Assembly (NCBI GenBank): GCA_020025295.1
Contig: JAHHSJ010000022.1
Location: 1-29,965 of the forward strand
DNA length: 29,965 nt
Reading direction: 5' to 3'
Source: Oscillospiraceae bacterium
GTDB lineage: Bacteria > Bacillota > Clostridia > Oscillospirales > Oscillospiraceae
The notes beneath the pieces were generated by a model. That model worked only from the letters and a program-made list of their open reading frames with translations, searched no databases and was not told the origin of the DNA. The translations under genes and the position numbers were made by a program. Shown piece after piece: positions 1-7,974 of this stretch (position 1 is the first letter of the stretch; every line of letters starts with the position of its first letter).

Positions 1-22
1 AAAAATATTCACGGATTGTTGA

Positions 23-51
23 TTGAAATTTCATTCCATGCTCATTATAAT
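23..51 (+). promoter_or_regulatory. sigma-A-type promoter of the MMPL/GLUG operon
   Basis: A -35 hexamer TTGAAA (23-28) is separated by 17 bases from a perfect -10 TATAAT (46-51). This predicts a transcript start near 58 and a leader of about 60 bases before the ATG at 118. The -10 lies inside the 10-base palindrome CATTATAATG (43-52). Seen directly in the sequence; promoter activity is inferred. Confidence 0.7.
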
Positions 52-79
52 GCAATTGAATGAAACAGACAAGTGTCTG
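29..79. promoter_or_regulatory. candidate operator palindromes over the MMPL promoter
   Basis: Three inverted repeats cluster here. TTTCATTC (29-36) is matched by GAATGAAA (58-65), flanking the -10. CATTATAATG (43-52) is self-complementary and contains the -10. CAGACA (66-71) pairs with TGTCTG (74-79) across a 2-base spacer, just downstream of the predicted start. Such arrangements are typical of operators bound by dimeric repressors, and MMPL-type exporters are often controlled by TetR-family regulators. No regulator gene lies inside the window; it could be upstream of base 1. Confidence 0.4.
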
Positions 80-117
80 ATTTTGATAAAGTGAATGACT
101 TTAAGAGGAGCGAAACT

Positions 118-2562
118 ATGGCAGAGAAACAGAAGGAGCATGGTCTGCTTTATAAAATAGCAACCTTGATTGTGGATAAACGGCGTCTGGTGTTTTTGTT
201 CTATGCGTTGGCTATGGTGTTCTGTGTCTTTTCTTCCAAATGGGTGGAAGTGGAGAACGATGTGACCCGGTATCTCCCGAAGGACACGGAAACCCGTATG
301 GGCATCGAGGCAATGAACAACAATTTTGAAACCAACGGCATGGCGGAGATCATGGTGTCCAATATCACCATGGACGAGGCAGAACAGGTGCAATCCATGC
401 TGGAGAGCGTGGAAGGGGTCATGCTGGTTGGCTTTGATGATACCCCGGAGCATTACCGTAACGCCACTGCTCTCTATGATGTCACCTTCTCTGCCGTAGA
501 CACAGACCCGGTGTGCCTGAACGGTATGGCGGAAATCAGCGATCATCTGAAAAATTACGATGTAGAGATCGACACCCTCATTGGCTATGACGAAACGAAA
601 ATGCTGCAGGACGAGATGACTGTCATCCTGATTGTTGCGGTGATTATCATTATTATTGTTCTGGTGCTGACCTCACGAGCCTATGCAGAGGTACCGGTAC
701 TGCTGTTCACCTTTGGTGCGGCGGCGGCCCTCAATATGGGCACCAACTTCATCTTCCATAAAATCAGCTTTATCTCCAATTCCGTGGCTGTGGTGCTGCA
801 GCTGGCGCTGGCGATTGACTATGCCATTATTCTCTGTCATCGCTTCTCCGATGAGAATGAGATCATGGATGCCCGGGAGGCCTGCATTTCTGCTTTGACC
901 AAGTCCATCCCGGAAATCAGTGCTTCCTCTCTGACCACCATCAGCGGTCTGGTGGCGCTGTCCTTTATGAAGTTTGCGATTGGCTTTGACCTGTCCATGG
1001 TGCTGATCAAGTCGGTGCTGCTCAGTATGCTGTCGGTGTTCACGCTGATGCCCGGCCTTTTGATGCTGTTCCGGACATTGATTCAGCGCACCAAGCATAA
1101 GAGGCTGCTGCCCAATATCACCCCGGTGGGCAAGTTTGCGGTGAAGACCCGGTATGTCATGCCAGTCATCTTTGCGGTGGTTCTGGTGGGCGCCTTTTTC
1201 TTCGCCCATCAGTGCCCGTATTGTTACAGCTATAATGAGGTCAAAACGGCCAAAATGGCGGAGCGTCAGGTGGCGCACTTTGAAATTCAGGACACCTTCG
1301 GCACCAATAATATGGTGGCGCTTTTGGTGCCCAGCGGCAACTATGAGGCGGAGCGTGCCATCCTGACCGAGTTAGAAAGCCGTCCGGAGGTCAAGAGCAC
1401 CATGGCGCTGGCCAATACGGAGGCCATCGATGGCTATATGCTGTCGGATGCGCTGACACCCCGTCAGTTCTCGGAACTGGTGGGACTGGATTATGAGGTG
1501 GCCGGGGCGCTGTACAGTGCCTATGCGGTGGACCAGAACCAGTACGGCGAACTGCTTCAAGGCTTGCAGGAGTACGAAGTGCCCATGTTTGATATGTTTG
1601 TGTTCCTGAAAGATCAGTTGGAATCCCGAAACATCACCCTCAGCGGCGAAGAGATGTCCGATTTGGATGAAATGTTCGATCAGCTGGAGCAGGCGCAAAG
1701 CCAGCTGCAAAATGAGAATTACAGCCGTATGGTGGTCTATCTGAATCTCCCGGAGGAAGGGGAGGAAACCTTCCAATTCCTGCAGGAGATGCGGAACATC
1801 ATGGGTAAATATTATGATTCCGACTATTATGTGGTGGGCAACTCCACCTCTGCCCGGGATCTGGCGGAGTCCTTTTCCAACGATAATATGCTGATTAGTG
1901 TGCTGTCGGCCTTGTTTGTCATCTTGGTGCTGCTGTTCACCTTCCAGTCTGCCGGACTTCCAATCCTGCTGATTGTGGTCATTCAGGGCAGTATCTGGAT
2001 CAACTTCTCGTTCCCGACCTTGATGCACCAGCCCCTGTACTTCCTTGGCTACCTCATTGTCAATGCCATTCAGATGGGTGCTAACATTGACTATGCCATC
2101 GTGATTTCCAGCCACTATCAGGAGCTGAAAAACGAAATGCCCCATAAGAAGGCCATCATTCAGGCGTTGAATGCATCCTTCCCGACGATTTTCACCTCCG
2201 GTACCATCATGGCATCGGCGGCCCTGCTGATTGGCAACCTGTCCACCCAGCCTGTGGTGTCTATCATGGGCAACTGTCTGGGTCGGGGCACCATCGTCTC
2301 CATCGTTCTGGTGCTGGGTGTGCTGCCTGCCATTCTGGTGCTGGGTGACTCGGTCATCGAGCATACCAAGTTCAAAATCCAGCCTGCCGCCCATAAAGAG
2401 CATGAAACCAGCGGTAAGGTTCGGGTGAAGGGCCATGTCCGGGGCTATATCTCCGGCATGGTGGATGCCGACTTCGACGGTGTGCTCCACGGCGATATGA
2501 ACGCCTCGGTCCGTATGGGCGGCAAGGTGGAAGAAGAGAAGGGAGATGAGGAAGATGCGTAA
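118..2562 (+). CDS. MMPL/RND-superfamily membrane transporter
   Basis: This is a predicted 814-residue polytopic membrane protein of the MMPL branch of the RND superfamily, which usually exports lipids or other hydrophobic molecules using the proton gradient. A first membrane helix (about residues 23-40) is followed by an extracellular loop and a helix bundle, and the pattern repeats in the second half, as expected for a duplicated RND fold. Both halves carry the Asp-Tyr pair of the family's proton relay (D234-Y235 and D658-Y659, each in a DYAI context). The C-terminal tail (about 767-804) has Gly/Ala every fourth residue. ATG 118 is preferred because AAGAGGAG (103-110) lies 7 bases upstream; an in-frame GTG at 73 has no such site and overlaps a palindrome. 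Its stop overlaps the next gene, so the two are probably cotranscribed and translationally coupled. The substrate cannot be told. Confidence 0.88.
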   Translation: MAEKQKEHGLLYKIATLIVDKRRLVFLFYALAMVFCVFSSKWVEVENDVTRYLPKDTETRMGIEAMNNNFETNGMAEIMVSNITMDEAEQVQSMLESVEGVMLVGFDDTPEHYRNATALYDVTFSAVDTDPVCLNGMAEISDHLKNYDVEIDTLIGYDETKMLQDEMTVILIVAVIIIIIVLVLTSRAYAEVPVLLFTFGAAAALNMGTNFIFHKISFISNSVAVVLQLALAIDYAIILCHRFSDENEIMDAREACISALTKSIPEISASSLTTISGLVALSFMKFAIGFDLSMVLIKSVLLSMLSVFTLMPGLLMLFRTLIQRTKHKRLLPNITPVGKFAVKTRYVMPVIFAVVLVGAFFFAHQCPYCYSYNEVKTAKMAERQVAHFEIQDTFGTNNMVALLVPSGNYEAERAILTELESRPEVKSTMALANTEAIDGYMLSDALTPRQFSELVGLDYEVAGALYSAYAVDQNQYGELLQGLQEYEVPMFDMFVFLKDQLESRNITLSGEEMSDLDEMFDQLEQAQSQLQNENYSRMVVYLNLPEEGEETFQFLQEMRNIMGKYYDSDYYVVGNSTSARDLAESFSNDNMLISVLSALFVILVLLFTFQSAGLPILLIVVIQGSIWINFSFPTLMHQPLYFLGYLIVNAIQMGANIDYAIVISSHYQELKNEMPHKKAIIQALNASFPTIFTSGTIMASAALLIGNLSTQPVVSIMGNCLGRGTIVSIVLVLGVLPAILVLGDSVIEHTKFKIQPAAHKEHETSGKVRVKGHVRGYISGMVDADFDGVLHGDMNASVRMGGKVEEEKGDEEDA

Positions 2563-5221
2563 CCGCTGGAAGAAAATGCTCGGCCTTTGTCTGAGTGTCT
2601 GTTTGATGCTGAGCTGTGTCAGTCCTGCCTTTGCAGAGGAGACCGAGGGCAAGTGTATTTCCATCGCCACGGTGACGGACTTTCTCACCTTTGCAGAAGA
2701 TTGCCGACTGGATGCATACAGTCAGAATTTGACCGTTTCTCTGGAAGCGGACCTCGACTTGCAGGGAGCGGAGTTTTCGGGTGTGCCCATCTTCCTCGGT
2801 ACGCTGGAAGGCAATGACCATACGATTTGCGGCTTGTCCGTGGTGCAGGACGGCTCTGCACAGGGTTTGTTCCGATACCTTGGCTCCACAGCGGTTGTCC
2901 GTAATCTGACGGTTCGGGGGGAGGTTATCCCCTCCGGAAGTCAGGCAGATGTGGGCGGTATGGTCGGTATCAATTCCGGCACCTTGGAAAATTGCCGCTT
3001 TGAAGGCGAAGTGTCCGGAAGTGACCGTGTGGGCGGTCTGGTGGGCACCAATCAGGTGTCCGGCATTCTGGACGGGTGCAGTGTGGACGGCAATGTCCAC
3101 GGAGGACACTTTGTCGGCGGCCTGACGGGCCAGAACTACGGTGTGGTGCGCAGTAGTGCCAGTGACGCAGCCGTCAATGCCACCGCTCAGGAAAATGCGG
3201 TGGAGATTTCCACGATCACCCTTGAAACGGTCACCGGGACCGAGTCTGCCAATACCGTCACCGATGTGGGCGGTATTAGCGGCGGCAATCAGGGCGTCAT
3301 TCGGGACTGTGAAAACCGGGGTACCGTGGGCTATCGGCACATGGGCTATAATGTGGGCGGTATTGCCGGAAGTCAGCTGGGATACATGGAACACTGCATC
3401 AACTTTGGTGCGGTCTATGGACGCAAAGAGGTGGGCGGCATCGTAGGCCAGATGGAGCCGATTTCCAAGCTGGAATACAGCGTGGACACGCTGCAAATTC
3501 TGGATCAGCAGCTGAGTGAAACGGCGTCCCTTGCCAATCGGCTGTCCAGCAATGCTCAAAACGGTGTGCAGTCCGTCAATCAGCAGATCGATGCGCTTCA
3601 GGGACATACCGGTGCGGCGAAGGATGCGGTGGAACAGCTGCTGCCGGATCGGGAGAACCCACAGCTGCCGGACGAAGACACGGTGACGGCGGCACAGAAT
3701 GCACTGTCCGGCAGCCTGACCGGGGCGCAGAATTCCATGGAGCAGATTGCGGAGTCCTCTCGAAATACGGCTTTGAATCTGACTCGGGATGTCAGTGCGC
3801 TCTCCAAGCAGTTTAGTCAAATGAACAGCACCGTGCATCATGCGACCGATCATCTGGGCGGCACCATTACGGATGTTTCGGACTCTGATACCGAAGAGGA
3901 TCGCACAGGCAAGGTCTATGATTGCTGGAACCACGGCGCCGTGCAGGGCGATTTGAATGCCGGCGGCATCGTGGGCGCCATTGCGTGGGAGAATGACCTT
4001 GATCCGGAGGATGACCTCCAAATCAGCGGTCAGGAGTCCCTTAATTTTGACAGTGAACTGCGTGCTGTGGTGCGTTCCTGCCAGAATGATGCTGAGGTGA
4101 AGGCGAAAAAACGCCAGACCGGCGGCATTGTGGGCTATATGGCGCTGGGACTGGTGAAGGACTGCGTCAATACCGGTGAGATTGAAGCCCCGGATGGCAC
4201 TTTTGTGGGTGGCATCGCCGGACGCAGTACCGGATTCCTCCGGGATAACAGCGCAAAGTGCCGTCTGGAAGGCGATTCTGCGGTGGGCGGCATCGCGGGA
4301 AGCGGTACCATCGTCAGTGGCTGCCGAAGTCTGGTGGAAATCCGAGCCGGCGAGGAAAAGCTGGGTGCGGTGCTGGGCACGAGAGAAGAAGCTCAGACCA
4401 AGACCGAGCAGCCGCTGGAAAAGAACTATTATATGGTCAGTCACACCGATTTGGGCGGCGTGGATGGCATCAGTTATGCAGGACAGGCAGAGCCGATGAG
4501 TCAGGAAGCCTTCCTTGCACTCGACGGTCTGCCCGAAGCCTTCCAGCAGAGCAAGGTCACCTTTGTGGACGAAAACGGCACCAGTGAAACGGTGGTTCTC
4601 CCCATCGGCGGCACACTGAACGCGGCGGAAGTTCCTGCCGTGCCGGTCAAGGACGGACATAATGGCATTTGGGATGGCTTGAAGGAGTTGGAAACCAACG
4701 GCGTGTTCTTCGACCATACCTTCACCGCTGTGTATGAGGGCTATGCCCGGACCATCCGCAGCCGGGAGCAGCGGGAGAATGGCAAGCCCGTCCTGCTGGC
4801 GGAAGGCAACTTTGCCGAGGATGATTCGTTTGAATTGCAGCCGCTGGAAGAATTGCCGGAGGTATCCGGAAAACGGGAAGCTGTGGAAGGCTGGAGCATC
4901 CCAACCTTTGCAGCGGATACAACCACCCAGCTTCGTCTGGCCTGCCCGGAAGAATATGAGCCATCTTCCATGGAAATTCAGGTGCAGGGCGAGGACGGCA
5001 GCTGGCGAACAGTGGAATCTACAGGGAAGGGCAGTTATCTTGTCTTTGCAGTGGAGCCGACGGACACGGGAATTTGCCTGATTCACAATGCGGCAGATTA
5101 CCGCTGGATGCCCTATGCGGCAGGCGGTGTTGCGGCGGTTCTGTTGGTTGTCGGTGTCCTGATTTATCGGAAAAAGAAGAATGAGGCTGAGCCTGCGGAG
5201 GCAGCAGCGTCAGAAGTGTGA
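2555..5221 (+). CDS. secreted GLUG-repeat protein with C-terminal membrane anchor
   Basis: An 888-residue predicted surface protein. Residues 1-27 form a signal peptide with an AFA/E cleavage site. About ten GLUG-type repeats follow (pattern GGIVGxNxGxxxxC, e.g. GGMVGINSGTLENC, GGIVGYMALGLVKDC) in two blocks. The blocks are separated by a glycine-poor, probably helical segment (about residues 305-430) rich in Gln, Ala, Leu and Ser. A C-terminal segment without repeats ends in one membrane helix followed by RKKK and an acidic tail, so it is anchored by a helix; no LPxTG sorting motif is seen. ATG 2555 is chosen because AAGGGAG (2539-2545) lies 9 bases upstream; ATG 2546 is also in frame but sits on that site. 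It overlaps the transporter gene by 8 bases, suggesting a joint envelope function. GLUG domains are known from surface and adhesin-like proteins, but the molecular role here is unknown. Confidence 0.8.
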   Translation: MRNRWKKMLGLCLSVCLMLSCVSPAFAEETEGKCISIATVTDFLTFAEDCRLDAYSQNLTVSLEADLDLQGAEFSGVPIFLGTLEGNDHTICGLSVVQDGSAQGLFRYLGSTAVVRNLTVRGEVIPSGSQADVGGMVGINSGTLENCRFEGEVSGSDRVGGLVGTNQVSGILDGCSVDGNVHGGHFVGGLTGQNYGVVRSSASDAAVNATAQENAVEISTITLETVTGTESANTVTDVGGISGGNQGVIRDCENRGTVGYRHMGYNVGGIAGSQLGYMEHCINFGAVYGRKEVGGIVGQMEPISKLEYSVDTLQILDQQLSETASLANRLSSNAQNGVQSVNQQIDALQGHTGAAKDAVEQLLPDRENPQLPDEDTVTAAQNALSGSLTGAQNSMEQIAESSRNTALNLTRDVSALSKQFSQMNSTVHHATDHLGGTITDVSDSDTEEDRTGKVYDCWNHGAVQGDLNAGGIVGAIAWENDLDPEDDLQISGQESLNFDSELRAVVRSCQNDAEVKAKKRQTGGIVGYMALGLVKDCVNTGEIEAPDGTFVGGIAGRSTGFLRDNSAKCRLEGDSAVGGIAGSGTIVSGCRSLVEIRAGEEKLGAVLGTREEAQTKTEQPLEKNYYMVSHTDLGGVDGISYAGQAEPMSQEAFLALDGLPEAFQQSKVTFVDENGTSETVVLPIGGTLNAAEVPAVPVKDGHNGIWDGLKELETNGVFFDHTFTAVYEGYARTIRSREQRENGKPVLLAEGNFAEDDSFELQPLEELPEVSGKREAVEGWSIPTFAADTTTQLRLACPEEYEPSSMEIQVQGEDGSWRTVESTGKGSYLVFAVEPTDTGICLIHNAADYRWMPYAAGGVAAVLLVVGVLIYRKKKNEAEPAEAAASEV

Positions 5222-5228
5222 TTGTCTT

Positions 5229-5268
5229 GCGGCAGAATCGCCCCTCGGGGCGGTTCTGCCGCTTTGTT
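5229..5268 (+). terminator. intrinsic terminator after the GLUG gene
   Basis: A 16-base-pair stem (5229-5244 with 5247-5262, one G-T wobble) has a very short loop and is followed by TTTGTTATTT. It lies 7 bases after the GLUG stop codon and separates that operon from the next promoter. Confidence 0.85.
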
Positions 5269-5294
5269 ATTTGTGAAAAGCTTCAAATGTCATC

Positions 5295-5323
5295 TTGCTC
5301 TAGGTTGGAAAATTTGGTATAAT
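5295..5323 (+). promoter_or_regulatory. sigma-A-type promoter of the GNAT/flavoprotein pair
   Basis: TTGCTC (5295-5300), a 17-base spacer, then TATAAT (5318-5323) preceded by TGG, an extended -10 element. It lies 30 bases before the GNAT start and just after a terminator. Confidence 0.75.
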
Positions 5324-5352
5324 GTGAGAAAATGTGAGGGAGAGTGTGCGTG

Positions 5353-5841
5353 ATGTTGGAACTGCGTCGGGCGAATCGAGAAGACTTGGATGAAATTGTC
5401 GCCTTGGAGCAAGCCTGTTTTCCGCCGGAGCAGGCGGCTGACCGGGCTTCGTTCTCCCAACGCCTCGCGGTGTTCCCGGACCACTTTCTGCTTCTTTGCT
5501 CGGATTGCGGTGCCTGTGTCGGCATGATTAACGGGGCTGTCATTCGGGAACGGTATATTTTGGACGAAATGTATGCCGATGCCGGCTATCATTGTGCTGA
5601 CGGAGCGTTTCAGGCGGTGTATGGTCTGGATGTGCTGCCGGAGTATCGTCATCAGGGCTGTGCCCATCGGCTGATGGCGGCGATGGTGGAGTTGGCGAGA
5701 AATGAGGGACGCCGAGGCGTCACCCTGACCTGTCGACCGGAAAAAATCGGCTTTTATGAATCTATGGGATTTCAGGAAGAGGGCGTGGCGGATTCCGACC
5801 ACGGCCATGTGGTCTGGCACAATATGGTGCTGGAATTTTGA
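5353..5841 (+). CDS. GNAT-family N-acetyltransferase
   Basis: A 162-residue protein with the GNAT layout: an N-terminal LELRRANREDLDEIVALE segment, a central strand running into the acetyl-CoA loop (VLPEYRHQGCAHRLMAAM, matching the R/QxxGxG/A region), then a C-terminal GFYESMGF motif typical of the last strands. GNAT enzymes transfer an acetyl group from acetyl-CoA to amines on small molecules or proteins; the acceptor cannot be predicted. ATG 5353 follows GAGGGAG (5336-5342) by 10 bases; an in-frame GTG at 5350 is a possible alternative. It is the first gene after its own promoter, and the flavoprotein gene begins 18 bases after its stop, so they probably share a transcript, although no functional link is obvious. 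Confidence 0.85.
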   Translation: MLELRRANREDLDEIVALEQACFPPEQAADRASFSQRLAVFPDHFLLLCSDCGACVGMINGAVIRERYILDEMYADAGYHCADGAFQAVYGLDVLPEYRHQGCAHRLMAAMVELARNEGRRGVTLTCRPEKIGFYESMGFQEEGVADSDHGHVVWHNMVLEF

Positions 5842-5859
5842 ATGAATGGTGATTAGTTG

Positions 5860-7824
5860 ATGTTCGAAACGCTGTTTACACCCGGCCGTATCGGCATGGT
5901 GACCATCCCTAATCGTGTGGTCATGGAACCGCTGCAGAACTATCTGGCCGAACCGGACGGCTGCTGTTCGGATGCGGATGTGGCGTTCTATGCCAGAAGA
6001 GCAAAGGGCGGTGTGGGCCTGATTCAGACCGGAACGGTCTGCGTGGACCTGAAAACCGGCCGGGCCAATGAGCGGGTCATGGCTTTGGATCGGGATGACC
6101 AGATTCCGTCCTTCCGCCGTCTGACCGAGGCGGTCCACCGCTATGGAACGGTGATATTTGCTGAACTATATCATCCCGGCCGTCAGGGCTTTGCTTCTCT
6201 GAACGGGGACCGGCCGATGCTGGCGCCCTCTGTCACCCAGTGTGCGCTGGTGAAGCAGCCCACCCGGGCCATGACCGAGGCGGAGTGTCAGTGGATGACG
6301 GAGAAGTTTGTTTCTGCCGCTCAGCGGGCTCAGAATGCCGGCTTTGACGGCGTGACCCTCCATTGCGCCCACGGCTATCTGCTCCATAATTTTCTCAGCC
6401 CTTATACCAACCACCGCACCGATGCCTACGGCGGCAGCAGCGAGGGAAGAGCCAAACTTGTGGTGGACATCATCCGTGGAATCCGTGCCCGCTGCGGCGG
6501 ATTCCCCATTTTGGTGCGGATGAACGGCGATGATTTTCTGGATATGTTGGGTCTGCCCAAAACGGCAGGTATCACCAAGGAGCTTGCGGCGGAATATGCC
6601 CGCATCTTCATTGAAGCCGGTGCAGATGCCATTGATGTGAGCGCCGGTATCTATGAAACCATGAATACCTCTTGGGAGCCTTCCGGATATCCTCAGGGCT
6701 GGAAGGCATACCTTGCCAAGTACATTCGTTCCAAGGTGTCCAAGCCTGTGATCTGCACCAGTGTCATCCGGGACGCAGCCTTTGCGGAACAGCTGATTCA
6801 GGACGGAACATGCGATTTTGTCGGCTCTGCCCGTGCCTTTTTGGCGGACCCGGATTGGGTCAAAAAGTCCCGTGGGGCTCGGGTGTGTCAAATCTGCCCC
6901 TGTATTTCCTGCCTGTACTGCTTCTCCAGTTTGCTGTATAGCCGCCCCGGCATGGGAATGCGCTGCACGGTCAACCCGGAAGCCTGTCAGGAAACGCATT
7001 ATACGGAATTGAAAACCAACGGCGGCGGCCGCACAGTGGTGATTGCGGGCGGCGGTTTGGCCGGAATGGAGTGCGCCCGGGTGCTTGCTCTGCGGCGGTT
7101 CCACCCCATCGTGCTGGAGCGGTCGGATGAGCTGGGCGGTCAGCTCCATTTGGCCCATGTGCCCCCGGAGAAGTATCGCTTGGAACAGCTGATGCGGTAC
7201 TTCCGCCGCCAGATGGAAGTCCTTCATGTGGATGTACGTCTGAATACCACGGCAACACCGGAGCTGATTCGCAGCCTGAAGCCGGAGGGTGTCATCATCG
7301 CTACCGGCTCGAAGGAAACCAAGCCCCGTTTCCCGGCAGAGGCGGATAAAATCTGTTCTGTGGCGGATGTGCTGAGCGGCAAGATTGATCTTGCGGAGCA
7401 GCAGGTGGCGGTGGTTGGCTGTGGAGCCACCGGCATGGAAGTGGCGGACTATTTGGCAGAGCAGGGTGCCCATGTGACGCTCTGCGACCGAAATGACGAT
7501 CCTTCTTACGCCATGTACTTCCAGAATTATATGGACCTCCGCATTCGCCTTGCCAAGGAGAAGGTGGCCTTCCGGTTGGGCAGCGAAGTCACCGCCGTCA
7601 CCACCGAAGGCTGCCAGTTTGCTGATGGGGGTGTGCTGAAGTGCGACCGGGTTGTGCTGGCGCTGGGAACCTCTCCCAACCAGTCCTTGACGGAGGATGT
7701 CCGACTCTTCTGCGAGGAAGTGGCGGTGGTGGGTGACGCCGGGTTTGGCAGAAACTTCACCGGAGCCATGCTGGCATCCTACGATACGGCCTATCACTTC
7801 ATGGATGACGAGTATCATTTCTAA
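5860..7824 (+). CDS. NADH:flavin oxidoreductase, Old Yellow Enzyme/2-enoate reductase type
   Basis: A 654-residue enzyme with the layout of 2,4-dienoyl-CoA reductase (FadH), 2-enoate reductases and bile-acid BaiCD/BaiH proteins. Residues 1 to about 335 are an FMN-binding TIM barrel with the signature HCAHGYLLHNFLSPYTNHR and the following DAYGGS. A cysteine cluster (C343, C346, C348, C351, C354, C369) is placed where the family binds a 4Fe-4S cluster. An FAD-binding fold follows (GGGLAG, about 396-401), then a second dinucleotide fold for NAD(P)H (GCGATG, about 520-525). Such enzymes reduce activated C=C bonds, passing electrons from NAD(P)H through FAD and Fe-S to FMN. Substrate is not predictable; several family members act on fatty, aromatic or bile acid derivatives in gut clostridia. 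The start is ATG 5860, with a weak GGTGAT upstream. The cysteine spacing is unusual (see findings). Confidence 0.88.
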   Translation: MFETLFTPGRIGMVTIPNRVVMEPLQNYLAEPDGCCSDADVAFYARRAKGGVGLIQTGTVCVDLKTGRANERVMALDRDDQIPSFRRLTEAVHRYGTVIFAELYHPGRQGFASLNGDRPMLAPSVTQCALVKQPTRAMTEAECQWMTEKFVSAAQRAQNAGFDGVTLHCAHGYLLHNFLSPYTNHRTDAYGGSSEGRAKLVVDIIRGIRARCGGFPILVRMNGDDFLDMLGLPKTAGITKELAAEYARIFIEAGADAIDVSAGIYETMNTSWEPSGYPQGWKAYLAKYIRSKVSKPVICTSVIRDAAFAEQLIQDGTCDFVGSARAFLADPDWVKKSRGARVCQICPCISCLYCFSSLLYSRPGMGMRCTVNPEACQETHYTELKTNGGGRTVVIAGGGLAGMECARVLALRRFHPIVLERSDELGGQLHLAHVPPEKYRLEQLMRYFRRQMEVLHVDVRLNTTATPELIRSLKPEGVIIATGSKETKPRFPAEADKICSVADVLSGKIDLAEQQVAVVGCGATGMEVADYLAEQGAHVTLCDRNDDPSYAMYFQNYMDLRIRLAKEKVAFRLGSEVTAVTTEGCQFADGGVLKCDRVVLALGTSPNQSLTEDVRLFCEEVAVVGDAGFGRNFTGAMLASYDTAYHFMDDEYHF

Positions 7825-7842
7825 TATCTCATATGGAACCGA

Positions 7843-7884
7843 AACGGGTCTAAGCGATTGTTCGCCTAGACCCGTTCTTTTTTG
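7843..7884 (+). terminator. intrinsic terminator after the flavoprotein gene
   Basis: AACGGGTCTAAGCG (7843-7856) pairs with CGCCTAGACCCGTT (one G-T wobble) and is followed by CTTTTTT. It ends the GNAT/flavoprotein unit and isolates the sporulation cluster downstream. Confidence 0.9.
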
Positions 7885-7943
7885 TCCGGAGCGGATCACC
7901 TTGCGCACAACAGGAAACGACCGGTTTTGCGGTGACCAAACGG

Positions 7944-7949
7944 TATAAT
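7944..7949 (+). promoter_or_regulatory. -10 element upstream of spoIIGA
   Basis: A perfect TATAAT lies 25 bases before the spoIIGA start, with no good -35 hexamer at 16-18 bases (CCGGTT at 7921-7926 at 17). In B. subtilis the spoIIG promoter also lacks normal -35 spacing and depends on Spo0A. I see no convincing Spo0A box here, so activator dependence is inference. Confidence 0.4.
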
Positions 7950-7974
7950 GGACAGACCGTAAGGGGGTGACAAG

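Noticed and set aside
2372..5086. A 904-codon open frame on the minus strand opposite the GLUG gene
   Set aside because: It is the mirror of biased codon use in the real gene. Its protein is low-complexity and rich in His, Gln and Arg, it has no recognisable domain, and it runs across the MMPL/GLUG gene boundary.
5857..5862. TTG at 5857 as start of the flavoprotein
   Set aside because: The adjacent ATG at 5860 fits the family N-terminus equally well and is the commoner start.
7921..7926. CCGGTT as the -35 of spoIIGA
   Set aside because: It matches the consensus too poorly to call; only the -10 is reported.
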